Of a stretch of 64,000 nucleotides of DNA, positions 21,372 through 32,676 are shown in pieces. The first letter of the stretch is position 1. The number at the start of each line of letters is the position of its first letter. The translations under genes were made by a program, and so were the position numbers. The notes below the pieces were generated by a model. The model was given only the letters and a program-made list of their open reading frames with translations. It made no database searches and had not been told where the DNA came from. The DNA is from Fragilaria radians (lineage: Eukaryota; Bacillariophyta; Fragilariophyceae; Fragilariales; Fragilariaceae): assembly GCA_900642245.1 (NCBI GenBank), contig CAAAJI010000012.1, positions 468,643 to 532,642 of the forward strand, in the 5' to 3' direction.

Positions 21372-24300
21372 ATGAAAAAGTCATCTTCCATGGTAAGTTC
21401 CATACTCAGAGTATTCATCATATTCTAGTTATGATATGCTAATCAAGCCCCACAGGAGGGTTACCCAATTCCTGCTTCGGAAGAAACCAACCATTCAAAG
21501 GGTAAGCAAGAAATACTTCAACTAGAAGATAGCAGTAACAAGAAATCAGGACGAAGCAAAAAATGTTTTAATGTGCTTTCGAACTTACTTAAGAAAAAAG
21601 TAGTTTCTTCGCTAGATGATGAAGAAACAGGAAGGTCTGATCAGGACTTCGAAGATCGAAGCAGTTCGCGATCCAAAACTGGCTTTGGAAGAGTGAGCTT
21701 TATTTCAAATCTTCGACAACCATATTGGACTTCCAAGCTTTCCGATGACTCTATTCACTCATCGCGTTCTTCTACTTCGGACGAGGAATATTCAGAGGAA
21801 AAATGCATTTTGGGCATGAAAAGATTTCTTCGTTCATCAATCAGCGAGAAAAAGTGTACACCCATCTTTGTCCAAGACACATTTTTGGGCGATGTGGAGG
21901 CTCGGTCTTCTGAATTACTTTGCAATATCAGAAGACGTCTATTGAAGAAAAATTTCGAAAATATTCCTAGTTTCTACTGCTTTCTTTACAAAGATGGTAC
22001 CCTTGTAAGCATCGAGAACGAGATGAATACTTGGGTATCTTCATGTCAGAGAGACAATGGAGGCATTTGGATTGATATTACGTTTGATATCTCTGATGAG
22101 TTTTCGACCTGTGTTACAGTTCCAAATTTTAATTCGGAAAAAATTACAAGTGAAGCTGAACCAGTAGTTAGATCTTGTCTACAATTCCTTGAATCAAGAT
22201 CATTCAAGAGAACGTTCACCATTGACTTGCCGGACCCAGAAAAGCCGTGCTATCGTTTCTTGAGGAATCTAATCAGATCAGTTATGTCTTTGTTCAATAC
22301 AACAGGAGTAAATTGGAAAATCATTGAAATGAAGCTCGAGCGATTGGATGAAATGCTTAAGATTATTCAGAGGAGGGCTGAGTTTGCCCTTCTAATGAGT
22401 TACAAAATTGACATGAAAAATTTAAGTGACATAATTTCAGAAATACAAGAAGTACTGGATAAAAATTCAGATATTTCAGATGATGATCCTGTATTTTTTG
22501 TTCGCATTGACAGTCCAAGACGTAGTATCAAAACCCTGCTAAATATTTTGTCCAAATCGAGTTTCCTAGACCTTTGTGGTGATAAGCATGCAAAAACACG
22601 GCTGCATATTGCCAATTTCTTGAACATTAGTGAAAGAGAGGTAATAAATAGAATCAAGAATAAGGGATTACCAAGCGTTATTGGAAATGGGATGTTTCGA
22701 AATATGCACCTAACAAGATCCGTTGAAGGGTCATATTCCAATCGTCTCGATCGAGAAGAGCTACAAAAACTATTTGCGCCTCATATTGAGAGCCAAGAAA
22801 GCCTAATCTCAGTAAAAGCAAACAGTTATAATAAAAGGACATTTCAATGGGCAGTAAGGGATTTCGATGCTTGGGTGAACGACAAATCAAATGTTCATCG
22901 TTGTTTCATCTTTTCTGGAAGTCCAGGTTGTGGAAAAACCACTTTCGCAAGCTACTTATTCCGCGACAGACCGCAGACATTTGTCGCAAGCCACTATGTT
23001 CGCCATGATGATGTTACTACCACAAAAGCAAAAGTCATGCTATTAAGTCTTGTATATCAGATGTGTTTGTATTTTGGTGACTTCGAAACAAAAATTCGCG
23101 CGATCATGATTGTGAAGCGATTGACTCGCAAGCAGCTACTAAGTCGTGACTTTTCTAATGCATCGATATTTCGTGAATTTTTAGAAGGTCCGCTTCGTGA
23201 AATGTATCTTCGAGATGATGTTGTACGTTGTATTTTGATCGAAGGAATCGAGCTCGGTAGCATTGACGGAGGGGACTTGAATCCTGTCCTCAAAGCTGTA
23301 AGAAATTTTTTGTACTTTTTACCCCCTTGCTTCCGATTAGTGATAACATCACTACCTCATATTTCCATTCTAAAAAGGCTTCGCGTTTTTAATGCAAAGC
23401 ATATTCAACCCAAAGAGTGTGATGTTACAGATGACTTAAGCATTCTTTTCAGTGATGCTCTGCCTGTGTCTCCGATTTTCGGTCATGATACAATGCGAAA
23501 AGCTCTAATCGATTCTCTCGTTGCTCAAGTTGATGGAAACTATATCTTTGCTACAATTCTCATGTCGAAGGCGAAATTATCCGAAGAAAGTGCTTCACTT
23601 TCTTTCTTTCAAGAGTATCTTGACCTTGGTTTTCACGAAGTTTTGGAAAAAGACTTGGAGTTTGTGAACCATAATTTTTGCGAATTATTTTGGCAAGTTG
23701 TAAGATATAGTCTTGTTGCTTTTAGGGCTTTACATGTGTCGGAAATAGTTAGTCTGATGGGTTGTAGTGAGGAATCGCTTTCAAAGCTTCTTTACAGCGT
23801 GAGAAATCCTTTCTTGATTGTCACTGATGATTCAGTGATTCGCTTTGGCCAAAAGCGAATAAAGAGTTGGCTGCTCGATCACCTTCGTTCTCAGTCGAAA
23901 CAAAATTCCTCCGGAACCATTGCTTTGACCCGTTCTCAGAATTGTACTGAAATAAAAAGATTACATGCTACTTTCGGGAAGTCCATCCTAAAGTTACTCA
24001 ATATGTACAAAAGCGGCAGCCTTTGGGAGATCTCTACGACCCTTAAGGAATACATTCTAAGGTATACTGTGTCCCATCTTGTCAAAGGAGATCTGAAAGC
24101 TGATGCTCGGTCTTTTATCCTGGATCCAATTTTCATCATCGAGCGCGCAGTCGATGCAGAAGCCATGATAAGAGACATGAATATGATATCAGAAGGCGAC
24201 GAATTCCTGCAGCTAGTAACTCGGGCTGTTGAGATGTCGATGACAGCGCTTAAGTGCGATCATCGTCAGATTTCTTCTCAACTTGTTGGCCGTCTGAAAG

Positions 24301-26738
24301 CAGCTACCTATAAGGGGCATGGAAGTCATTTGGTGCAATTAGAAGCGCTTTCTTTCGTTCAGAGCATTGAAAACCAAGATCTGGGATACTCTTGGTGGTG
24401 TCCAGTTGCTCCCACTTGGGATCAGGCCGAGCGAACCCTCTTAAAGATTCTAAAGGGTCACCACGACCAAGTCCAAAGTGTTGATTTACATCCAGACGGC
24501 TTAACCTGTGCATCGGCTTCATGGGACGGATCCGTTCGCATATGGAATATCCTGAGCGGAGGTTGTACAGCTGTATTTTTGGGTCATCAAGACGCAGTTT
24601 GGTGTGTAAACTGGAGTTGCAGCGGGAAAATGATTGCTTCAGGTGGGGTGGATAGTAGTATTAGAGTTTGGGATGTTGAGGCTAGAAAGGCTCTGTTGGT
24701 ACTTCAAGGACACCAGAATTGTGTTTATGCTCTCAAGTTTTCTCCGGATTCTACGCTCCTTGCTTCGAGTTCTAAAGATGGAGAGATTCGTGTTTGGGAT
24801 ACCATGTCGGGAAGATGTCAGTCTATATTACTCTGTAGTTCCGGCTTCGCTTATAGTGTTGATTGGAAGATACACGCCGAAAATCGATATCTTTGTAGTG
24901 GAGGCACTGATAATTCTGTATGTGTGTGGGATCTTTTATCGTCGTCGTGCATCTTAGTTTGCTTAGGGCACGAGGATTGGGTCAGATCTGTATTTTGGAG
25001 CGTAGATGGAAGAAATATATTCTCAGGAAGCTCTGATCACACAGTACTGTGCTGGGACGCTTTGAGTGGGGAATGTGATCAAGTTCTCATGGGGCATAGT
25101 GGTGGTATCTGGAGTGTAGTTCAAAGTAATGATGGACGATACTTGTACTCAGCTAGTGCTGATGGCACGATAAAATCTTGGGAATGTTCTAGCTGGAAAT
25201 GTGATCAAACCTTTAAAGGTCACGAAGGTCCAGTACTCTCAATTTCACTTACAAGTGACGGAACAAAGATAATCAGTGGCGGCACAGACACAGCTCTAAT
25301 TGAGTGGGATTGTAAGGTGAAAAGAAGCAAAGGTTTCATGGATGGTCATTGCAAGCCAGTATGGGGAGTTGATGTAACACCGGATTTCAAGTATATTTTG
25401 TCGGCATCAAGTGATTGTACAGCTCGGCTTTGGAATGTGTCCACAGGCTTGGTCGAACGTGTGTTTAGCGGGCATACTGCTCCTATTTGGTCGGCAAAAT
25501 TCAGCAATTCGACTCGTTTCATTGCTACTGCATCGTCTGATCACACTGCTGCAATTTATCGCCTTTCCACTGGAGGACGAAAATTTATTTTGCCCCACAG
25601 CGATTACGTATGGGATATTGTTTGGTCTATTGAAGATGATCATTTATTCACTGCAAGTCGTGATAGAGCTATTCGTGGCTGGAATACAAAGACTGGTGAA
25701 TGTGATATACTACTGACTGGGCACCTGAAAGAGGTGAAAAGTTTGTCAATAAGTCCAAATGGAATTCGGCTTGCATCAGCATCGCCTGATGTAACAATTC
25801 GCATTTGGAATTTAGCAAATAAATCTTGTGAAAAAATCCTTCAAAGGAAAGAAGCAGGCGCAATTACCATCGATTGGGTTGATGACACTGTCGTAACTGC
25901 TGGGTATACTTCAGGGTGTGTTAGACTCTGGAATGTTGATACTGGAGCTCGACTAGTTGGATTTTTACCTGGTCATAAACGTAGAGCATGTTCCGTCAGT
26001 GTGAGTCCCGATTGTCAGAGAATTATTTCAGTAAGCACTGACAAGGAAATTCGAATTTGGAATATCGGCCTGGAAAAATGTGAAAAGAGAATTCTACTGG
26101 CCACTGGTCTTGGAGCATATTGCGTTAAATGGGCTCCCGATGGAGAGCATTTCATAACTGGAGGAGCTGACCGATCCATTCAGATTTGGAAATCATCAAC
26201 AGGACGATGCGAACGAGTTTTTGGAGGAGATCAAAGCCTTGGAATATATGATGTTAGTTGGTCCCCCTGTGGAAATTTTGTTGCGTCGGGAAGCAGAGAC
26301 CGAAATGTACAAATTTGGGACGCAGTTACCGGTCAGTGTATTGCGACATTCTCTGGGCATACGAACTGGGTTCATTCTGTTGACTGGGAGTGCAATGGAC
26401 GGCAAGTAATTTCTCGTTCAGATGACGGAACCGCTCGAATTTGGAATGTGCATGAAGGAAGTTGCGAACGCATCTGCAACGAATCTTGGATTCCTGAGGA
26501 TTTCAATGTTTTCGAGTGCAACTCCACAATCGTAAATCTAACAGGGTCTTCAATGGATGGATATCCCGTAGGTGTTGAGTTTCAGAAAGTTCGAATAAGA
26601 GGGGATCGATGTTGTGGCTGGACTGGAAACATGGTGTATTTCTTCAGGCTCCAGCGCAGTCAAAATGACACTCAATCAAGAGGATTAGAATGTAAAGAGG
26701 CAGGAGGTTCTACATACATGGTGCGTTTGAAGGAATAG
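21372..26738 (+). CDS. NACHT (STAND) NTPase with ~16 WD40 repeats
   Basis: Two-exon model, about 1767 aa. Exon 1 (21372-21392) encodes seven residues, the intron is 21393-21455 (GTAAGT...CACAG, CTAAT branch site), and exon 2 is 21456-26738, open in the same phase. The long frame alone would begin at GTG 21573. Residues 1-~480 are Ser-rich, then unknown. A NACHT-type module spans ~487-660: Walker A GSPGCGKTT with Lys501, a Walker B-position ILIEGIEL (~599), and sensor RLVITSLP (~634). After a helical linker, ~1005-1675 holds 16 WD40 repeats recognised by GH and WD/WN dipeptides, enough for two propellers. Such proteins act as ligand-triggered signalling hubs (HET-E, NLR-like); a role in recognition or cell death here is inference. 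Walker B departs from DxxDE. Mobile-element relics lie directly upstream. Confidence 0.88.
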
Positions 26739-28532
26739 CAGGACAACTTTATGTTTTTGATTTGGAATTGCAATCATTGTGGAGTCCTCTTTGATGAAGA
26801 TAAAAATGATAAAGAAATCTTTCTAAAGTGATGCCTTTGCTGAAAGATGACTGGCTTGTTACACATGTTTTCCTTAAATCAGTTTCCACTTTCAATGCAT
26901 TTAGCAAGGAGACTCAAATTTGTATTAAGTCTTCTACCACAACCCTGTCAAGCTTTTATTTCTTTAAAATCTTTAATTTCTTTGAAGATCTTCTCATACC
27001 ATATCATTTTCTTATCAATTACCGGATGATTGTAATCGGCTCCAATGTTTTAATGCAATGCGAATAATCGCAACATCGGCGTTATCAACTATCTGGTCAC
27101 TTTCTGAATCCACATTTTTCAATAAATCGAGATGGGTCAAGTTTGAACACGTTTGCAATCTATTTGTTTCTCTTTAAGACTTCATATTCAAACCACCTTA
27201 AGTCTTTCAGCTGCAACATCTTCTGCCTTATCTTGATTGTTATGTTCGAAGCTTGTCGATTTGTCCATAGTTTCAACAATATTCTTATGCATTATCAAAT
27301 ATCTCCCTTTGTCGAATGTAATTCTTTATGCTTAGCTAATCATTCCATCATTTCAGCTGAAAATTTTACCATTTCATTCCCTATTTGGAGTATCCCTACT
27401 TCTCCCTTCCTAAACAAATGTCTCTTAAAAATACCGTTTAGAATCACTGCTTCACACTCTCCAGAGATGGTCATTATCCCTATCAAGGAACATTCTTGCC
27501 ACTTTATGAGGAGATTGGATCTAGAATCCAGATTAGTGTAAGAGTCATTAGATAAAAAATATTACATATGCTGTGTGCAGGAAAAGAAGCAACAATATAA
27601 GTTATGGCAACTAGTGCTGAAAAGTAAGCTTGACGAAAGAAACAGAAAAACCGAAGATGGGGCGGCATTTCATGATCAAATCATTTCGTTATGTCCTTCA
27701 TAATAATGAAGCAATTAGTCCAATTGTAATTTATTTTTGAGACATTGAACCAGAAAGAGGTTCTGCGCGGGTCGTCCTTTAGGTGTCTCATTTCAAGACA
27801 AAGATTCAGACATTGCGTAGCAGAGTGAAAGGAAATTCTAAATTGAAAGACATATTCCTTCATGTCAAGGCAATTCAATATGAGAACAAAACCCAGAACC
27901 CCCCTGCCAAAACTAATTTCAGCATCATAGACAAGGGCTGAATACAAAAATAAAATGCAGATACCCAACTTGATGAACATGACCCAATATAGATTAATCT
28001 CACAAGAATAGTATTAGTGTAGAAATCCAATAAAAGGAAACGTGGTGATAACCCAGAATTGGTATTGACTGGGAATTAAGTAAGTGTGACCCTCATTCAC
28101 TTATTGTGCGTAAATGATGTCAACACCTGGTGTCTCCCTCTTTGTATTTGTTTTCAATGTTGAATGTCAATTTCATTTATTCTTATCCTTTTCCTCTCCT
28201 TTTTCTCGAAAAATACCATTCCCGAAGTCATGATCATTACTTGACTTATTCTTTTTTGCTAACAATGATTTCCTTGTCTTTTTCATCTATATATTTTTGA
28301 CCTCTATTGCTAAAGGTCATGTCATGCATGTTACATCAGAACCCTGTCAAACCTCATGCAAAGTCACCGAATCTAATTAGTCCTTGTCTTGTCTATGATC
28401 ATAACTTGGCACTTTCCAGTAGGTTGATAACATCATAGGACTACTATTTCCACTGTTGATTTGTCTTGAGTCTTCTTTGATTAATAAATATATTTCCTGG
28501 AAAATAGCAATGAGTCTAGGATACATCTGTCA
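26739..28532. other. 1.8-kb spacer, probably old decayed sequence
   Basis: The largest frames (27143-27541 plus, 132 codons; 27681-27980 minus) are compositionally odd. The reverse complement of the first is A-rich and hydrophilic and looks like decayed retroelement sequence, but I could not place it in a family. No gene called. Confidence 0.4.
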
Positions 28533-28561
28533 AGTAATTTTAAGCAGGAGACTCTAACCTT

Positions 28562-28599
<38 letters not shown>

Positions 28600-28705
28600 G
28601 GGCGACTGAAGCGGGAAGTGTTCAAACCGAAGAATTGTTGTGTTTGCATCATTTGCGACGGTCAAAGTCCCTTGGAACAGGGCAGCATAGAGGGTGATAC
28701 TCCCG
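28533..28705 (+). pseudogene. Fragment of nuclear large-subunit (28S) rRNA, 5' region
   Basis: Positions 28561-28600 carry the nearly universal LSU rRNA block AGCGGAGGAAAAGAAACTAA followed by CCAGGATTCCCTCAGTAA. Downstream GAAGCGGGAAG (28608-28618) and, at ~28660-28702, CAAAGTCCCTTGGAACAGGG and AGAGGGTGATACTCCCGT match the D1 domain in the right order. AATTTTAAGCA at ~28536 corresponds to the AATTTAAGCA start of 28S. Several otherwise invariant bases differ (for example AAGGGCGACTGA for ACGGCGAGTGA), and neither 5.8S before nor core LSU after is present, so this is a diverged pseudogene fragment. It ends ~150 bp before the golgin start codon. Confidence 0.88.
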
Positions 28706-28869
28706 TTTGGCTGTTGCACTGCCCTTCAGATATCTCGACCCGAAATCTAGTATCCATACTACATACATTGCTATGTACCAGTACGACACTGAGAAAAGAG
28801 AATCAGTAACAATTTCATTATTGATAGTATTTAATTCCTCTTTTACTCTTGAGTGCTGTTCCTTTATCG

Positions 28870-31056
28870 ATGTCTCGTTGGCTCAAATCAGTGAATCATT
28901 TGTTAGAATCCTTGGACGGTACCGCAGGCAATGTCGCATCGGATACGACTCTACTTCCTTCTTCGCGTGGTGCCATTGGGCAGATATTGTCCGCACGTGG
29001 AATGACTTATGAAGAAGGTGATTCTGAAGAGGAATCAGAGGATGATGAAGACTATGATGACTATGAAAGTCATGGAGATGAAGAAAATCAAAATTTAAGG
29101 GAGGAAGTCGTTGATTTTACGAACAATTCCGTTGACGTTTCTCAACAAGATCAAGTAGGAATGGTGAGTATTCCTTTTCCTCCCTCAGCATCAAAGACAC
29201 AACCTTTGACAGATTCTGTGTCTCGTCAGGAGTCGAAAGAAGAGACGAAGGTTGATGAAAGTCATTCTTCTAGGCATCCAGTTGTGACCGAGACTCATGT
29301 TGATGTTGGTGGCTATACATCTGACATTACTAGTGATGAGGCTGTCATTATCAATAAACCCTGTGGCGACGTAGAATCGGTGAATACCGAAGAACCTTCT
29401 TCACCTAATCTCCCTGACAAGATCGTAAGTCCACCTTCATCAGTCTATAATCTACCACCAAAAAAGAAGGTGGCTCCCTCTTCTGGTCTCTCCATTGTAT
29501 CTGTTCAAACGGACGTTCTACAAATCCAACTTAAAAAGCTCAAACAAGAATTGAAAAAATCACAAAATGAAACCCGGCAGCTTCGAAGGCATGTTGTTCA
29601 ACTTAACGAGGAGTTGGAATCTTCAGAAGCTGAAGTAAAGGCTCAACAAGCAGAATTGGCTAGAGCAGCCGAGAGAATGGAAAGAGACCGGAAAAGATCT
29701 GAGACGGAGCGCGAAGAATTATTGGATGATCAAGAAGAAGAGCTCGAAAACCAAAGGGCACAATTCAATAAAGAGCTAGCTGTTGTTAAAGAGCGTTACG
29801 AAGAACAAATTGAAGAACTTGAACATCGTCTTTCTGAATTGGAAGAGAAACGAATTCAAGAAGGAGGCGATTGGACAAAGGAGCTTGAAGATACTATTCA
29901 ACGAGAGCGAGATCTCATCAAAAAGGCAAATATTTTGAAAGAAGAAAACTCTAATCTGAAAAGTTCTATCACAAAGCTTGATGGTCAACAGCAAACGCTT
30001 CAAGCCAAACTTGATTCAGCGCTTCAAGCATCGCAATTAGCGTCTCGTCGAGAAAGAGACGCTGAGGATAAGTTGGATGCTGCACTCTCCCTCCACAGTC
30101 GGCAAATGAACCAGCGGCAGGCTCGCGAAGCAGATCTAGAGAGAACTATTGCTGAACTTGGTGCTGCGTTGACAAGATCGCGTCACAAAGAAAAAATGGC
30201 TCCAACACAAGGGTCAACTCCTGTCACACCGCTCAAAGAGCAATACGAACTCGCAGTTGAAGAATTGGAGTCCGTTAGAGGAATGCTTTCTCTCGAGAGG
30301 GAGCGTTGCGATGCCCTTCGCAATGAATTGAATGAAATCGCAAGAGAAAAGGCATCAGAAGCAGTGGAAGCTCAGGAACGCCAGCGAAATTTCTTAAGCG
30401 AGATCTCAGATATGAAATCCACAATATCAAAGTTACAAGCCGCAGTAAGAGATCGTAAAAGCTCTAATTTGATAATTTCAGACGATTGTAATTCCCCTGA
30501 TGTCATCCAAAAGCTCGAAGACGCAAAGACACAGATCGCTATGCTATCGGAACAAGTCTTTAGGCATCATAATGCTGACCAAGTTGCCAAGCAAGAAATA
30601 TTAGCTTTGAAAAACCGACTTCAAGTGGCAGTCACTCGTGCAGAGGCTGCTGAAGCTGCCAATCAGACATCAAATAGGTATAGATCGGATGTCATGGAAG
30701 GCAATCTAGTGTATGGTGTGACATCCATGCCAAAGCGTGTCAAGACAGGTCGCACACGGACAAATGTGCGTTCGATTAGATCTTCAATAGGTATGAATCA
30801 GGGGCTTATTAGTGACGGAATGGAGCAACTGGCCTTAACAATTGATGCTCTTGACTCATTCATGATTGAGACCGGATCGTATATGAAGCAGGAGCCATTG
30901 GCGCGCCTTGGATTTTTCCTCTATTTTTCCTTATTGCATCTCTGGTGTTTCTGTTTGGTTGTATTCCACGCTAGTGCTTATGATAATGTCCATGGAGATT
31001 TCGGCTCAATGCGAGATCCGACCTTCCATTCTGGACAAGGAATCAAGGCGCCATAG
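28870..31056 (+). CDS. GOLGA5: Golgin-84-like Golgi membrane tether
   Basis: 728 aa from ATG 28870; the frame is open slightly further upstream but begins with TTG there. Golgin-84 is a Golgi-rim protein that captures intra-Golgi COPI vesicles. The N-terminus MSRWLKSVNHLLESLDGTAG matches the short amphipathic start of the family. Residues ~50-215 are acidic and disordered, ~215-620 form a long coiled coil (repeated KEL/EEL/ERE heptads). The C-terminus carries the diagnostic single membrane anchor (LGFFLYFSLLHLWCFCLVVF, about 679-700) with a short tail, a dyad preceded by the conserved basic/Ala segment. Length fits plant and animal orthologues. A 28S rRNA fragment lies in its upstream region, possibly inside the 5' UTR. 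Confidence 0.87.
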   Translation: MSRWLKSVNHLLESLDGTAGNVASDTTLLPSSRGAIGQILSARGMTYEEGDSEEESEDDEDYDDYESHGDEENQNLREEVVDFTNNSVDVSQQDQVGMVSIPFPPSASKTQPLTDSVSRQESKEETKVDESHSSRHPVVTETHVDVGGYTSDITSDEAVIINKPCGDVESVNTEEPSSPNLPDKIVSPPSSVYNLPPKKKVAPSSGLSIVSVQTDVLQIQLKKLKQELKKSQNETRQLRRHVVQLNEELESSEAEVKAQQAELARAAERMERDRKRSETEREELLDDQEEELENQRAQFNKELAVVKERYEEQIEELEHRLSELEEKRIQEGGDWTKELEDTIQRERDLIKKANILKEENSNLKSSITKLDGQQQTLQAKLDSALQASQLASRRERDAEDKLDAALSLHSRQMNQRQAREADLERTIAELGAALTRSRHKEKMAPTQGSTPVTPLKEQYELAVEELESVRGMLSLERERCDALRNELNEIAREKASEAVEAQERQRNFLSEISDMKSTISKLQAAVRDRKSSNLIISDDCNSPDVIQKLEDAKTQIAMLSEQVFRHHNADQVAKQEILALKNRLQVAVTRAEAAEAANQTSNRYRSDVMEGNLVYGVTSMPKRVKTGRTRTNVRSIRSSIGMNQGLISDGMEQLALTIDALDSFMIETGSYMKQEPLARLGFFLYFSLLHLWCFCLVVFHASAYDNVHGDFGSMRDPTFHSGQGIKAP

Positions 31057-32676
31057 GGCATTGGACACAAACTGTTCTTGTTGAAGATGATATACATAAA
31101 ATGTCTTCTTCTCCGTAGTTAGACGTGCTTACAAATTAAGTTTACACATGCAGACGATATAAGTAGGTGCTAGATATCCAAAAATTCTATCATTATGTGT
31201 ATAATAAATTAGGATTTGGAGTATGATATATTGGGAACTCAAGGTAAGTGATCCATAAGGATATTTAGTCTCTAGAAATAACCAAAGGATATGGAGTTCT
31301 TTCAATAGTAAGTGGGAAAAAATGAGCAATACTTTCAATTATTTTCAATTATAAGTGGGTGGCATTTTGAATGATTATCATAATGTGCCTTGGATGAGAG
31401 AAATTAATTTTAGAAATGGAAACCTCTAGACATTTTGTTCCTCGAGTAAATTCCTTTATGGGAACAAAGTATCATTGGAGTTAAATCAATCCAACATTAA
31501 TTTGCCCCTCCCACAGAATGGGGAAGTACTTTCAGAGTATGAGGTAAATTTTCTACACAGTTTCTAAAAAATGAGTAAGAAATATTTTTTAGGAAATAAA
31601 ATAGTCTCAACATTTTCAAGCAGATAAAATAGTCTTTTGTAGTTCAGGTTCTCTTATTTGGGCTGCATAGAAAGCATGCAGGAGCTTTGAATGCTCTCCT
31701 TGAAAAAAATCCAAAATTAAAGAATATACCTTGAGTGAGTATTGTTTCTTAAAGTCATTGAGTGAGAAACTGTTACAAAAGAAAGCAAGGACTTGAGTAA
31801 AACTTTGAAGTGAATATGAAGGAAAGCATAGAGGGCTGCATAAAAGTCTTCAGACTTCGTATTGGAAATTGTCTGTTGAATTAGAGTTTACTCGTTCCGG
31901 CACCCCCTCCAAAAAAATAATGAATAAAAGATTGTACTTTCAACACTTGCTGGTAGAGGAAGGGTAATTATGATTGCAGTTGAATTTCCCAAGCGATATC
32001 ACCAGTTGTATTTTGGAAAGTCATTTCCGACTATATCCTTGTTTTGGACAGCTTGGACCATAAAAGCATAAAGACTAGCATTAGACATGAACATGCAAGC
32101 TGACAGAAAGGCAGTATCTTGCTTTATTTGCATCAAGAGAAGGTTGGCAAGAAGAGACATTGTCCAGCAATGGTGACAAACAGTAAGTACATCGTCCTCT
32201 GTGATCAACAAGGCAACCATGAACGTGATATCCGACTTTTGACAATAAGAAACTGGATAATGCATCTAGCGGAACAATTGGAGAGATGGAGGAAAGGCAT
32301 GCAATGTTAGAGTTTGATTTACAAAATGGAGTGCATGAAAGGAAAGCAGGAAAGAATGTTAATTGGATCAGAGCGCAGGAAGACTGCGCGGAATTCTTTA
32401 CCGAACTGTTTTGGCTGTTCGTATTCAAATATACTAATAAAAGAGGTTTATAAAATTATTCTAGGAATAGAAAACGGATGCAAATTTTTGGTGCCCATGA
32501 TAGTGCTAAGGAAAATCCGTTGTCCATAGTTGCTACAGTCGAAAAACAGTACAAGTATTGGTGTAACTCGAGCACAATCTCTTTTATGGTTCCTAGTGCA
32601 AAAGGAATGTCCACAGACAGATTTTTTACCAACAAAAATTTGTGAAAGTTACTTTTTTTCTTGATCCGAACACAAG
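31057..32676. other. 1.6-kb spacer, no gene called
   Basis: Several overlapping 60-115-codon frames at 31999-32530 on both strands suggest decayed coding sequence, but no family is recognisable. They have no shared motif with the copia relics of this window that I could see. Confidence 0.4.

Noticed and set aside
21573..21575. GTG as start of the NACHT gene
   Set aside because: Nuclear genes of this kind start at ATG, the frame is open upstream, and a two-exon model with good splice sites supplies an ATG.
27143..27541. 132-codon plus-strand frame
   Set aside because: Hydrophobic, odd composition, no family; looks like the antisense of decayed sequence.
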